The translations under genes and the position numbers were made by a program. From positions 6,415,229 through 6,479,228 of the forward strand of contig CM030841.1 in the NCBI GenBank assembly GCA_018105865.1: DNA of 64,000 bases, written 5' to 3'. The notes beneath the pieces were generated by a model. The model saw nothing but the letters and a program-made list of their open reading frames with translations, was not told the origin of the DNA and did no database searches. Numbering within the stretch: position 1 is the first letter of the stretch; every line of letters begins with the position of its first letter. This document shows positions 27,097 to 40,400 of this stretch, one piece after another. This stretch comes from Metaphire vulgaris (taxonomy: Eukaryota; Annelida; Clitellata; Crassiclitellata; Megascolecidae).

Positions 27097-27376
27097 CTGC
27101 CTGATTGATCCTCACCTTTGGCTATGGCTATTTCATATTAGGCCTACTGTAAGATTAAGCGCCTAGCAATAAGGAACAATTGCGGTGCCACTTTTGAAAT
27201 CGCTATAGAAATTCACGAGATTCTAATTACCTGCATGCTTACTATTCATGGATCCACACACACGAGTGCCGCAAAAGACTGATTTGGTTAATGCCTAAGG
27301 AACGGATTTTGACCGTTCTGGAATTTATTCTTTTATGCAAGGTTTAGTTGATATTGCGATAAAATATATAAATAGC

Positions 27377-27407
<31 letters not shown>

Positions 27408-27501
27408 ATGGATGAACAGTTTAAACAATTTGCACTTCAATAAAATCTACTTTTAAAATTTTGTGTACATTTGAGGACCAATCTCCCCGTCATTTTTGAC
27501 G

Positions 27502-27503
<2 letters not shown>

Positions 27504-27552
<49 letters not shown>
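27504..27552. repeat. (TA)n microsatellite
   Basis: About 24 TA units abutting the truncated 5' end of a LINE fragment. Confidence 0.9.
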
Positions 27553-27554
<2 letters not shown>

Positions 27555-28675
27555 GGAATGTCGACGTCGTCCCGAAACCTGAAGTTCGGCTCCTGGGTGT
27601 GCTTCTGGACGAGCATCTATCCTTTGGCGGCCACCTGGATCTAGTGGTCCGGAACTGCTTCTACCACCTCAGAAGGATCAAACTAATTCGTCGATATCTG
27701 CCAACTTCGGATGTCATCAAGCTAGTCCGAGCGCTGGTCCTGAATCGGGCCGACTACTGCAATGGAGTACTGTATGGCCTTCCAGCCAATCAGCTGCATA
27801 GGCTGCAATCGGTCCTCAACGCGTCTGCCAGGCAGTGGCGTCATTTCACACTTTTCTTGGGGGGGCGAGAAATTTTGTAAAATTTTCTTTTATAAATTTT
27901 TTAATTTTTGGAGAAAAAAAGTTGACGACCTTTTTTTTGCTCGTCAGTCCTTTAACGATTACCAAAAAATAGTTGACGACCTTTTATTTGCTCGTCAGTC
28001 CTTTAACGATTTAACGATTACCAAAAAATAGTTGACGACCTTTTTTTGCTCGTCAGTCCTTTAACGATTACCCAAAAATAGTTGACGACCTTTTTTCCCC
28101 CCAAACGCAAATGACGTCCTTGTTTTTGTTTTTTGTTGCACATTAATACATTATAAATTAATATTTTCATTTCCTTGGGGGGGCCACGGTCCCCCCTCTA
28201 GCCCCCCCCCCAAATGACGCCTCTGCTGCCAGGCTCATTTACGGACTAAAGTGGACAGATCAGGTCACGCCTCTGCTTCGAGACCGTCTACATTGGCTGA
28301 AAGTTCCGGAACGGATACTGTTCAAACGCTGCTGGCTGACGTTTAGGGCATTGCACGACCTGACCTGCCCTGACTACCTAGCTAAGCTGGTACACAGGGT
28401 AGGGTCGGACACAGATCGTCTGAACCTAAGATCGAACCAAGGGTTAAGACTAGTGGTGCCTCCCCAGCCAAGACCGCTAAGTTTGGGGACAGATCCCTTT
28501 CAGGGGAAATGCCATAGTGTGGAATTCCTCCCGGTAGACGTCAGGTCCGAAATCTCCCCGACCGTTTCGCTCAGAAACTGAAAACTTACCTTTTAGTACG
28601 TCTTATGGAACTCGTCTGTAAAGTGCTCTCGACTACCGCCCGATCTTTAAGATAGCGCTATAAAAGTCGTCACTC
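27553..28675 (+). pseudogene. CR1/L2-like LINE RT remnant, split by a MITE
   Basis: The translation reads VRLLGVLLDEHLSFGGHL, RALVLNRADYCNGVLYGLPA and LQSVLNASAR. It resumes after the inserted element with LIYGLKWTDQVTPLLRDRLHWL and RALHDLTCPDYLAKLV. These are the palm-to-thumb and C-terminal segments of CR1/L2-type reverse transcriptases. The 5' part is missing, truncated at the TA tract. The 3' side has GCGCTATAAAAGT, then a (TAA)n tail, typical of this LINE group. The copy would read through if the MITE at 27833-28225 and a few frame changes were absent, so it is relatively young. Confidence 0.85.
27833..28225. mobile_element. hAT-type MITE (CAGTGGCGTCATTT) inserted in a LINE
   Basis: Ends CAGTGGCGTCATTT and AAATGACGCCTCTG. 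CTGCCAGG flanks it on both sides (27825-27832 and 28226-28233), an exact 8-bp duplication. Removing the element plus one duplicate restores the RT frame across NASAR|LIYG, which proves insertion. The interior holds about four tandem ~50-bp units, each with TTGACGACC, a T-tract, GCTCGTCAG, then TCCTTTAACGATT. Confidence 0.95.
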
Positions 28676-28803
<128 letters not shown>

Positions 28804-29714
28804 TGGAATACCTATTTGGGAATGATAAGCGTGTTGGCAACCTCCGCCTCTGTCGATCTGCTGCTTACGCTGGCCGGGACTTTGGAGGGGCTTCGGTCCT
28901 CTTCGCGTTTCTAATGGGTATAAGAGCATCGTTTGGTGGTTGACGTGTTTCAGTACTATTCAGGGATTTATTTACACCCCAGCGGTTACACCCGTTTTTG
29001 ACAGACACCCCTGACCCTACGCCTCTTCTCTGGGGTGGGGTCAATAGCCTAGTTATTTTGACGCAACCCATCGTAAATCGTAATACATTACACTCTCTGA
29101 AACAGTGAAAGTCTTAAACCATGACTTATATAAGGAAAAAACGTCTCGTTCAGAGAGCTCACCACGCTCACTGAAGCCTCTAGTTAGGACTGGTAATGTC
29201 GGTCTGTAGAAGCCTCCCCCACCCCCCATTTCCCGGAACTATGGCTATTGCACTGCTCCTAAATTTATCAGCACCTGATTGCAGCTTAGGTCTACAGCTA
29301 GTACTTCATAGACGTCACGTAGTTATAATAAATAATAATAACAAGGTTTAAAGTGGTTCAGGAGGGTTTGCCCTGTGTGAGAACCACTGCTGTGCCCTTC
29401 CAATCTAGTATCCTATAGTACTGAGATTTAATTCAAGATCGAATGTTGCCGAATGGTAGCTAGGTCTACAGTAAGACGGAAAATCAGGCCCTACTTAGGC
29501 TTATTATTGCTTTTGTGGGTTGTTTTTTAAAAGTTCCAACCAAAACATATAAAGGTAATGATAAGATTCAAATCTTGAGTTGGTGCATATTTTTCAAACT
29601 ACATGATAACAAATCGGCACTCCCCCTCTAACCAAAATTTCCTGGGCTGCACCCAGTTTAGGCCTATAGTAATGCTAAATTGATAATTTTAGCACATTTG
29701 CACACTGCACGACA

Positions 29715-29872
29715 GCCATTTGGACTCGAGGGCGTCGAGGCCCTTTGGGAGGGGCAATTGACTTGGCTGAAGAGGAAGAAACACAGTTCAATGCAAAAAT
29801 GTGTCACTGCTAGGATTTGAGTGTGTGTATTGGGGGGGGGGTCCCCTATCATCAGGCCAGTATAAAACACCG
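29715..29872 (-). mobile_element. Inverted relative of the CAGTGTTTTAT element
   Basis: Read on the minus strand, this resembles 26912-27096: a GTATAAAACACCG end, and TTTTTGCATTGAACTGTGTTTC in the centre. The outer end is decayed and its limit is approximate. Confidence 0.5.
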
Positions 29873-30112
29873 TATTTGGCACTTACCTTAGCCCTCAGTT
29901 GATAGCATTTTAAAAATATTTCTCCACACTGGCGTTGACCTGCTCAGTTGTAAGCCTGTCATATGTAAGCCTACCGGTAGCCTAGGTTAACTACGAGGTT
30001 CCACTCTTTGAGGCTGCAAGAGGGCATTCTCTTAAACGTAGAAGTCGATTCTACTGTAGGCCTATACATTCTTGTGGAATTCAGAATTATAATTCACTAA
30101 TATCTTCTCACT

Positions 30113-30215
30113 AAAACTTTTTTGGAGGCGGTCCACATTCCGTTTTCCATCTTTCGTGAGGCAAAACTTTTTTGGAGGCGGTCCACATTCCGTTTCCATC
30201 TTTCGTGAGGGTCCA
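30113..30215. repeat. Two-copy ~52-bp tandem repeat
   Basis: AAACTTTTTTGGAGGCGGTC and the following bases to TTTCGTGAGG occur twice in succession with a one-base difference. No coding meaning was seen. Confidence 0.7.
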
Positions 30216-30959
30216 TTAGGTCCAAAACATGCGATGTTTTCCGATGTGTCGTGAGGGTCCATTAGATCAGTGTTTCCCAAACTGTGGGTCGCGCAGTGGC
30301 GTAGCTACATTGGACCAAACTGCACCGGTTGGACCACCCAAGGTCACTTGTACAAATCCGATGTGATTTTTTTGGGTGGGGAACATACACTGTAGTATTA
30401 TAAGTTCTGCAAGGCTGCAATTGGTCATAACTTTTCGCGCCAGACTGGCTCTGCGGACTTCGTCAGTCTGGTAGGTTCAAGCTGTGATGTTTTAAGTCTC
30501 GTCGTTATCGCATAGCATTTAACATTACTCAGTGGACTGCGCTGACAAAGGCTGGCAGTCTCTACTATCTCAGGGTCAGAGCAGAAGATACCCGCCGTTT
30601 CTGCTAACATGACACACTCAATAACTACATTTTCCTACTTCAGATTTGTGATTTTAGCGTTTCAGCATCAGAAGCAACGGGTGAGGGACGACGAATTGGG
30701 GGGGGGGGGTTGCTGTTTTTCGATGTGTCACTGCCGCGCGTTCAAATAGGGCAAGTTATCTTCATTCTTCTGACGTTCGTATTGTCTCCTTTTGTCTTAA
30801 TTGGCAAAATATAAATTCTGCCTAATACTGTATATTTGCAATATTTCATTTGAATTGAATCAGAGCTTTTCTTTTGCCTTTTATTCAAAAACTCAGATGC
30901 CTTTTCAACTAACGTTTGCCAGGTGGCTTAGTGCATTTGTTTGATATTACATGCTACGA

Positions 30960-31390
30960 TTAGGGTTACCTCCGTTACAAAACCGCTGAAGTGGACCGAA
31001 CCGGTTTCGCGGTTTTTCGGTCAAACCCTGAACCGAACAAAACCGCGGTTTTGTATTCCAAATTGGACGGTTTTACTTGGTGTTTTAACTAAAGGTTGAG
31101 TAACTACAGTGCCTCTTAATAGACTGTTAAAAGTGCACCGACAGATAAAAATGACAAAATCTTCCAATGCAAAAATAAATTTTAGCCTGGGTAAGTTCAA
31201 TCAATGCACAGCTTTTAAACGCTAAACCTTAAAAATGTTGTTCTTCTGGCCCATTAATTCTTGATGAGTCAGAGTCCACGTCAGTTTCAGAAATTTTGAT
31301 TAATAAAACCAATTTTAAAAGCTCTGGCTGCATATTTTAAAGACTACGCATTGCCAGTTTAGTTAAGAATGCCAAGTGGCCAAAAGCTGT
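30960..31390. mobile_element. Diverged copy of the AACCGAACCG hAT element
   Basis: The GGTTTTTCGGTC/ACCGAAC palindromic words, then TCAATCAATGCACAGCTTTT, GTTGTTCTTCTGG and GATGAGTCAGAGTC, occur in the same order as in the well-bounded element at 54909-55920. Ends are not clear here. Confidence 0.6.
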
Positions 31391-34300
31391 AATAAAGCAG
31401 GAATGGCAAGGAGAAACAGAAATACAGTACATCAACGTATAATTGTAATGACAACAGCGGGTTAGCCCTGTTAGTGATAATAAGTGGATTTTACACGTGG
31501 TTTAACAGAGGTTTTCCATTTTAAATCATGCATTGAAACTCAGGTTCAGGCTTACAACCATTGGTGTAGCCAGAAGGAAAAAATTTCCCATACATAAAGT
31601 ATTCAAAGAGCTGTGGTGGTCCAGAAGAACCATTCTTGCAGTTTGGACTGGTTTGAGTACCCCTGGTCCAATAGCTGGAAATGCCAAGATATTTAGTAAA
31701 ATCTTAAGTGGTGTTTGCTTGCCAAACTCCAAATATTTGTAATCAGTTAGTATTTGGAAAATGTAGTAGTTCATTTCAGAACATAGAACAGTACTGTAGG
31801 CCCCTATAGCAAATTTAGGTAATAGGCTATGCATGAGCTAGGGACGACTTGGCTCATCCTTCAAATGTAATCAAGCCCACATTGCAACCCTGCACACTTT
31901 TCAATGCCAATAGGAATGTTGCTGTCACCAGCTTGGCTTTAACCAGTTTTCAAAATGCCTGCACTGCAGCTGAACTTAGTTCACAGAATCAAGACATGAA
32001 TTCAGTTACCAGTAATCATTTGAACAAGTTACAAATTCAGTAAGCTTCAGAATGAGTAGATGCAACATAAAATCACAAATCAGAATGTATTAAAAAAAAT
32101 TGCCAACTGAGACTATTAAAAAGAATTTTAGTAAAAAAAACTCAGAATTTTCATGATCTCAAGCAGCTCACATTCTTCAAGTACAATGATTTATCCCATA
32201 TGTTCCAAACTTGTTCGATAAGAATGACAATTAATTGTTCTTTGATGCATCAATTGCATAATCATAATAGGCATCAAAGTTCCATGACATTCAGTCCAAA
32301 TAGGAAATTCACTTTTTTCCCCATTTAGTACAGTCTGACTGCTGCCATATTATGCCAAATATGAATCACATATTTAGTGCTTAGTGGCCAAAGCTGTAAT
32401 AAAGCAGATGAAGCAAGGAGAAACAGAAATACAGTACATCAACATGTAATTGTCTCCCATGACACCCATTAAGTTAATGCCTCCCCATATGACCCATTCC
32501 GGATTTTAAGTGGTTTCCCATTGCCTTTTTTCCAGTATTTCAAGCCATTGCTTCTCAGGTTCAGGCTTACAACCATTGGCCGCATCCATAAGGAAAAAAA
32601 TTACAACCTAACAAAAAAAAAGAAACACAAAATATGATCTCTCCTGAATGTCAAACAAAGCAGTAATACCAACTCAGTCAAAGGTTTGCTAAAAATTCAG
32701 ATATTTAGGAAAATCAATTTATTCTTTTGCCTGCCAAAATTCCAAAATTTTTATTCATATAATCAGTGTTTGAAAAATGTAGTAAATTTCATTGCAGAAC
32801 ATTCACAATACTGCAGTATTGAGCTGCATCTGGTTTGAAAAGTCCAAGATAATTAAAAAAAGTTAAAATAACACAGGCATTACGACAATGTCGACAGCAG
32901 GAAGAGAAAACTAATTTAAATGCTTTAAATTCATGGGACAAAGCAAAAAGTATTAGCACAGCACCAGTCAATAAGTTTTCAAAATGCCTGCACTGCAGCT
33001 GAACTTAGTTCACAGAATCAAGAGGCCCGGTCATGAATTCAGTAAAACAGTAATATTTTGAACAAGTTACAAATTCAATGAATGAAGTTAAAAGCACCAG
33101 AACTTGACATGATGACATATTTTTGCTCATCAAAACTTTTTATTCCGAAAACATTGATGTGTCCTATTAAAAAAATTTTAGTAAAATTGGTTCAGAATTT
33201 TCATGATATTTAACAGCTCATATTATTCCATCTACAATGATTTGACTTTGGCCCTTGCTATGTTACATGCGCGAATAAGAATGACAAATTGATGCATCAT
33301 AAATAATAGACATCATAGTTATATGCATTTTATTGAAACAATATTATTTTTACAATACTTTTTTAACCTTTTAAGTCAGCACAGGTAATTTGCTTTTTTC
33401 ACTGCCAACCCCACAACCCTCACAGGCCTGATATTCAGCAAATAAACCACAGAATTAACCCGTTACAGGGGTTGGCGTCTAAGGTTTTGCAATCATATGC
33501 ATGATTTCACCCTTCAAAAGTCTCCCATGCCACCCATTCTCTTCCACCTCGGTGTACCACCCATTCCAAAACGTTTTCTTGATTTGATTTGATTTTTTTT
33601 TTGGCACGGATGGATTCAACCACAACAATAATAGTTGCTCAATGATGCAAACCACATCTTTGTAGCTTCCATAGAGCCTGCAGATTTCAAGATTCAAAAA
33701 CAAGATTTCACAAAATATGGGTGCCTGAATGTCAAACACCATAACTCCCCAAATTTGGTCCCATCTTCAAAATTTTTGAACTAATCTGTTCCAAAGACAC
33801 TAGGGAAATAACAACTATTCTTTGAACCTAGGGGAAATTTGAAAAATTTTTTTATTGACCATATAATATTTTTGAAAAGGTGGTCATATTTTGGTCTGTA
33901 GGGTGGACCACAATACTGCAATTTGAGCTGCATCGGATGGATGGTAAGTGCAAAGAAAATTAAACAATAAAATAACACAGGCTTTACGACAATCTATATA
34001 GCCTGCAAGGTAAGGTGTTTCAGATTTAAATGCGCCAAAAAATTTCACTGGGACAAAGCAAACGTGTGCCTGGTATAGAAACACCATAACCCCCCAAATT
34101 GGATCCCATCTGCAAAATTTTTGAACTAATTTGTTCCAAAGACACCCACCTACAACTTTGCCGCTGAACTCAGGGAATTTGCTGTAAAAAATTTTTTATT
34201 GATTTTGAGTATTTTTGGGAGGGGGTCATATTTTGGAATGAAGTTAAAAGCAACTTGAAATTTCTTGACATGACGGATGGATGGTTTGTACAATAAAAAT

Positions 34301-34440
34301 TTTAAACAATGATGCAAACACATCTTTGTAGCTTTTGGAATAGCCTGAAATATAGTAAGTTTAAAAGTACATATTTCTAGTTTAACTGGCATATTTCCCC
34401 CAAAATTAGTTACCAACTTTGGTAACGTCTTGTATGTTAA
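31388..34440. other. Mosaic of near-duplicate segments downstream of HSPD1
   Basis: No intact gene was found. Several 40-80-bp passages recur with scattered indels: 31389 with 32393 (TAATAAAGCAGxxxxxGCAAGGAGAAACAG type), 31542 with 32559 (CAGGTTCAGGCTTACAACCA), 31950 with 32976 (CCTGCACTGCAGCTGAACTT), 33740 with 34086 (CATCTxCAAAATTTTTGAAC type). On the minus strand, degenerate Gly/Met codons at 33514-33565 (GMGG...RMGGMGDF, stop) and near 32455-32505 resemble the HSP60 C-terminus. The simplest reading is repeated, decayed copies of the HSP60 last exon and 3' UTR. Misassembly is an alternative. Confidence 0.5.
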
Positions 34441-34490
34441 TTCCCCCTTTGACGGGTTTGTCAAAATAAACTACATTAAACAAAACAGAC

Positions 34491-37400
34491 CTTAGTTGGA
34501 TCCATAATTCCAGACTTCATCATGTCAACAAACTTTCCGTTGAGTGCATCATATCCAACGTCGTGCTTCTCTTGCATCACTCTTGTCACAATTTCTTGTG
34601 CATCGACACCAGCATTTGCAGCAATTGTATAGCAAGGAATGCGCAAAGCCTTGCGTACAATATCGATTCCTGAAGAAAACAAAAGAAACTAAGTGTAGCC
34701 AATAAACAAAGATGAACACCATAATTCCAGACTTCATCATGTCTATTAAACTTTCCGTTGAGTGCATCATATCCAACCAGTTTACATTGAGTGCATCAGA
34801 TTTTGTCCCCAGCTAAGGGGTTAATAAAACAAAGCATTTGAAGTAAATTCACTGACACAAAACAGATACAGTATAATCCCATTATAATGGACACACTTAT
34901 AACAGAAGGACAGAAGGGATAAACAAAGATGAACACCATTTTTACATGGAACAAACAATACAAACATGGATTGGGAATGATTACTCAGAACAGTAATTGA
35001 GGGAAGAATATCAGGAAGAAAGACAAAAGGAAGATCAAGGAGGATGCTATTGGACTGGATGATGAAAACAGATACTGTACACAGCGTCACAAGACCTATG
35101 CAGAAATCAAAGAAGAAGCAAGATGCAGAGAGGATTGGAAACAATGGAGCCCTGAACCTGTCCCAGGACAGAGCACATGATGATGATGACTTATAACAGA
35201 ATATATCGTCCCAAGCACCTTTACAAACAAGCTGAAAAAGCATCGGATATAGTGAACTTGGGTGGTTGACAGACAACAAAGGAAAATACAATTTAAAAAA
35301 ACTCAAGGATCAACCAACTATCCATCAGGCTTCTACCATTCATATGCTTAGACCTAACCACGAATTTGTATTTTCAAACAAAGTAGTTAATTTCTTAAAT
35401 TGATTCCACATAATTGAAATTACTAACCTAGTTTCTGGTCATCGTTTTCTGGTTTCACACCATCGAGAGCAGGAAGGCATCGAATAAGTGCCACTCCACC
35501 TCCAGGCACGATTCCTTCCTCAACAGCAGCCCTTGTGGCATTCAGGGCGTCTGTGTAGCGATCTTTCTTCTCGTTGACCTCTACCTCACTATGACCTCCA
35601 ACCTCAATTCAAAACCATAAATTACGATGCAAAGTCAGTACCTCTCAAATAGCTGTCAAGGCATGGTCCTTTAAAACAAGTCAACTCTATACCCAATCAC
35701 ACTATCTATATCCAACCAACAGCACTTCAAGATGAATTGTCATGGTCAGTTGCCTGTAACCATGATTTATGAGATCTATATGACCAGCCACCTTCATTTC
35801 ATCATATGTATTATGAACAATATTGTCATGTATATGGTGTATAAGGCAAAGGTACATTCCATAGGCCATCGCAGACCCATCGGATAACCAAAGGGTTAGT
35901 GCCTTCAGTTTTACGTAGCAACGGCTGAATTTAGGGCGTTTGCCAGCTTTTCCCTCGCTGCCTTTCCTTCCACCTTCCACCGAGTTAACACCCGATGTAC
36001 TCATTCACAGCTGAGTCGACTGGGGGCGCGAAAAGTTTCTGCCGCGCCGGGAGTTGAACCACGGACCTCAAGATTGGCAGACCAGTGCACTAACCACTGC
36101 TCCACCGCATACCCTTATATAGGGTGTATACATATTATAAACTAGTCACCGCAACTGCACAGCATGCTGATAGATAATAGCATAATAGCATTTAACAGCA
36201 GAAATGTATACCTTGATAACAGCAACACCAGCTGTCAATTTAGATAATCTTTCAGTTAACTTCTCTTTTTCATATTCTGATGTCGTTGATTTAATTTCAT
36301 CCCGTATTTCATTTACTCGTTTATCAATATCTTCTTTGCCTCCTTTTCCCTAAATATTAAACATCACATTCTGTCATGAAATTATAGCAAAGACTGAAAC
36401 AGCAAACTCTAATGGAAATATTACAGGTTTCTCAAAAAGATGCCTTCAAATTATTACAAGTTTAATTAATTCCTTTTATGAGACATACAAATTACATTAA
36501 TTAACTCTGTTGCACCCATTTTTTATGAGAATATATTAAAATAAAAAATTAAAATTTGACTGTGAAGTTCATCAAAAATGTTGTCAGCAACAAGACAACA
36601 TAAGTAAGCTATCTGAAACATGTACATATATGTAACAGACTTCCAAAATTATATAAAATGTCATAATTTAGTTTAGAGAGGATCTTATGTGAAAATTCTC
36701 AAAGCAATTACAACATACATATTTTTGACATATGTCACAAAAGTTTACAGGCTTTTTCGTACTGCCCACGAGAATTTTTTTCATTTTCGTCATCAGGTCC
36801 GGATATATCCATATCATCAATCTTACCATTTTCAATCGCTTCCAAAACTTCCTTGGTTGGTTAAATAAAACTTCTGTCTCCACGTACGTAAGGGTATTTA
36901 AAATTTAAAAGCCTGAAGGACTGCAAATCTCGCCAACAAATCGATAAATTTTCGCAGCCAAACTCAAGAAACAGTTTTTTTGCATGTTTTAAAAGCAAAA
37001 GCATGTGGGCTTTCATTTGAATAACCCTAGATCATAAAAATAAGGGTCTAAATTTAGAAATGAGTGCATTTTTGTTTTGTGGTTGAAAAATGGCCACGAA
37101 AGAGTTAAATACAACAATCATTACTCATAGCTTTCTTCTCACCTTAATAAGCAGAGTATCATCTTTTGTTATGGTAACCTCACCAACTCGACCAAGATCC
37201 TGAATTTGAACATCCTCAAGTTTATATAATCCAGCCTCATCCTCAAAGACCTACACAGAGAAATGGTTTTGCTTATAGCACACTGAAATTAAGCACATAC
37301 ACCCACGTGCGCATAAAACTGAAAATGTCAGAATCCAAAGATAGAAATTGTCAACTTTATTTTTTTAAATCATTCAGTTACCTAAAAACTGGCAAGACAG

Positions 37401-40400
37401 CTTAGCCTCCTTTTTTAAATATTTGATTATTGTGTATGAAAACATCAAAATTTAGTTTTGGAGCAGTGGTTATGCATGGTCTGCCAATCTTGAGGTCCGT
37501 GGCTCTTGTTTTTGACTTTTATTGTTTCCATGCAGTCGACTCAGCTGTGAATAAATTGTCCGGTGGAAGGAAGAATAGGAATGGCAACCGCCCTCATTCA
37601 GCCGAATAAAACTGAAAAACCCTTCGGTTCACCAAGGCATCAAAATGTGAAGCTGAAAATCAATACATACCACGCCGCCTGTAGCAATGGCCATATCTCT
37701 AAGCGTGTTTTTCCTGTTATCACCAAAACCTGGAGCTTTAACTCCACACACCTGTAGACCTACCTTGATTCTAAAAGAAATACAATTGCTACTTTGTACA
37801 TACTATGAAATTTAGAAAATATCTGACTTCTAGCCATTGTGACAATTTAATGTACAGTAGTTAGAAATGGTCAAACACTATTTTGCAATGTGTTTGCAAG
37901 CAGCACTATTTTAAGTATAACACAAGATTTGTCTATCAGTCTTCAGAAAAAGAATTTACTGCAAAAATCTGGCCAATCTCCAGCCATGTTACATTACTTT
38001 GAGCAAAGTTAGGTGCATGTCAGGTTTACATACAAACAAAAACAACTAAATACATTTTAAAAATGAAGTTAGATCAATTGAAAAAAAGGACAATCAAGAA
38101 TAGAAATTCATTAATATGAGTTATTTTTGAAAGTTTCATGTATAAGACAAGCTGTATACATCCTGAGGAGCAGTTCAAAGATTAATTGCAATGTTTTGGT
38201 GCTGCTTCACAGAGAAGACAACCATAGAAATAAAACAAGGCAAAAATTCAGTGTGTCTTGGAAGAAATAATAGAAAACCTGATGAGAGAAAATAAGAAAT
38301 AAGCTGCTTTGCTCACAGCCTAGAAAAATTATGATGGTTTAACAAAGCAATCTTGTTTTATTTTTCCATTCTAACCTATTAAGAACCAAGGTTGACAATG
38401 CTTCTCCATCAACATCTTCTGCAACAATTACTAATGGCTTCCGTTGTGCATTTGCCAGCTCCAGAACTGGAATGATTGACTGAATACTTGATATCTTTTT
38501 GTCACAGAAAAGAACAAGTGCGTCCTGGAATTCACACTTTGCTCCTGAAGATAATTCAAAATGGTGACAACTGCATTGCAAAGTCAATAGTGAGACTAGT
38601 TTGAACTTCAACAACTTAAATTGCTCTATATCACCACGACAATAAACACCACACATATTTTTGTCTTTACTGAACAGTAATGCCACATTTTTGTCAGGCA
38701 TGCAGGCATACACAAACACACCTACAGAGCCTTTTACTAACAAACACCATTCATGATCCTATACAGATTAACATTCAGGAGCTAATTATTCCATGGATAG
38801 AAGTTCTTCCAATCCAACCTTAGATTGAAAAATGCCAATTTCTGGGGGGCAGGAATGCAAACTCATGAGATCAAAGACTGACATTAGTAACTCTGCAGGT
38901 TCTCTTAAGATTAGCAACATGAAAGACAATGCATTTAAATTTAGAATGAGAAATTTCAAAAAGGAATCAAAAATCCTTAATTAAAACCGATCTAACGATT
39001 GAATTCTGAATTAATACATCAATTCACATTAAGTAAAATCAGGCTATCGTGTTTATTTTAAAGAAAAAATACCCTTTGCTGTGTTCATGAAATATGGAGA
39101 TATATATCCTCGATCAAACTTCATCCCCTCAATTACTTCTAGTTCATCCTTCAATGTTTTCCCATCCTATATAAGAAGCAGATGAAAGACCAAACACAAT
39201 GAAGAAAAACATAAATCCACAACAGACACAAGACAGTCTTCAAAGTAAAAATATCAATGGCCTGTCAATAACAAAAACTCGAGGATGGAAGTACATCATC
39301 GGGATGCAACTTAAGAACCATAATTCCAAGGAGAGGTGCAATTAGGTCACAAGCTAAATAGAGCCTCTAGCCTGTATTATTATTATTATTACTATTAGCA
39401 AGACAACTTATACAGCGCCGTGGAAATGAAGGTCAAAGTCAAGGGCGTTTTGACAGGTGTCACTTGAATGGGATATTAAACGAGTCTTCAGATTCTTCCT
39501 AAATGAGATGATCAAGTTGGATGTCGCGATGCTCATGGGCAATGAGTTCCAAAGGAGTGGATTCCCTTGCAAAGCTGATCGTTCACCAAACTTGGCTGTC
39601 TTTGCTGGAGGTGGAATGAGTTGCTGAGCATGACTGACAAGCAAAGTCTGCAGCCTTGATCTTCAGCAGTTCATCTGCTCCAGCAGCGTGTCAGGAGTGC
39701 CTAATCAGGTGACCAGGTGGCTGGTCACATCAGCTGCAACTCAATGCTGCTAAGACTGAAATATTATGGATCACCTCTGAGCGTCAGAAACACCTGACAA
39801 AATTGACCTGTATCAGCATCGATGGACTTGAGGTGCAACCAGTGTTGTCTGCGAATTCGGGATCCACATCGATAGCAATTAAAATCAGGACCCATGTCAG
39901 AAACAATTGCCAGCTGTTTCAACGACTCGATTTGATCAGAGTGCCTTGAAGATCAGTGTCAGCCACCCCTCATATTCTTGGTTTCATCATTGGTACTGAC
40001 TAACCAAACAAAAATAATTTACACTCACGGATTTCACTAAACCACCTGCTGGACCGTCTCCAGGTCGTATTGAGCATAAAGGAGGGCGGTTGATCTTCCA
40101 GGTTCGTTTCGTGAATTTTAACACCAAGTTCTTGAGACTTACACTGGCTATCAATTGTTGTTCAGTTTAAGTTGCTGTTGAGTGCTTACCGCTGCCTGAA
40201 TGGAATGACAAGGTAGCATTTGTCTGATTCATTTGATCAAAATGTTAAACGCCTGAGATGAACAAAGAAACTTCTCTGGTCTTCAACAAAGGTGATAGTC
40301 TCCAATAATTGGACTGCTGCAAGGGCATGGAACTGCCTACATTCTTCAGTTCAACTCTCTAACACCAAACCTTCAAAGAATTTAAAACTTGGCTATGAAA

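Noticed and set aside
35702..36004. 100-residue minus-strand frame
   Set aside because: Lies in the body of a SINE within an HSPD1 intron.
36044..36114. tRNA gene on the minus strand
   Set aside because: tRNA-like head of a SINE with a second copy nearby; the cloverleaf does not close.
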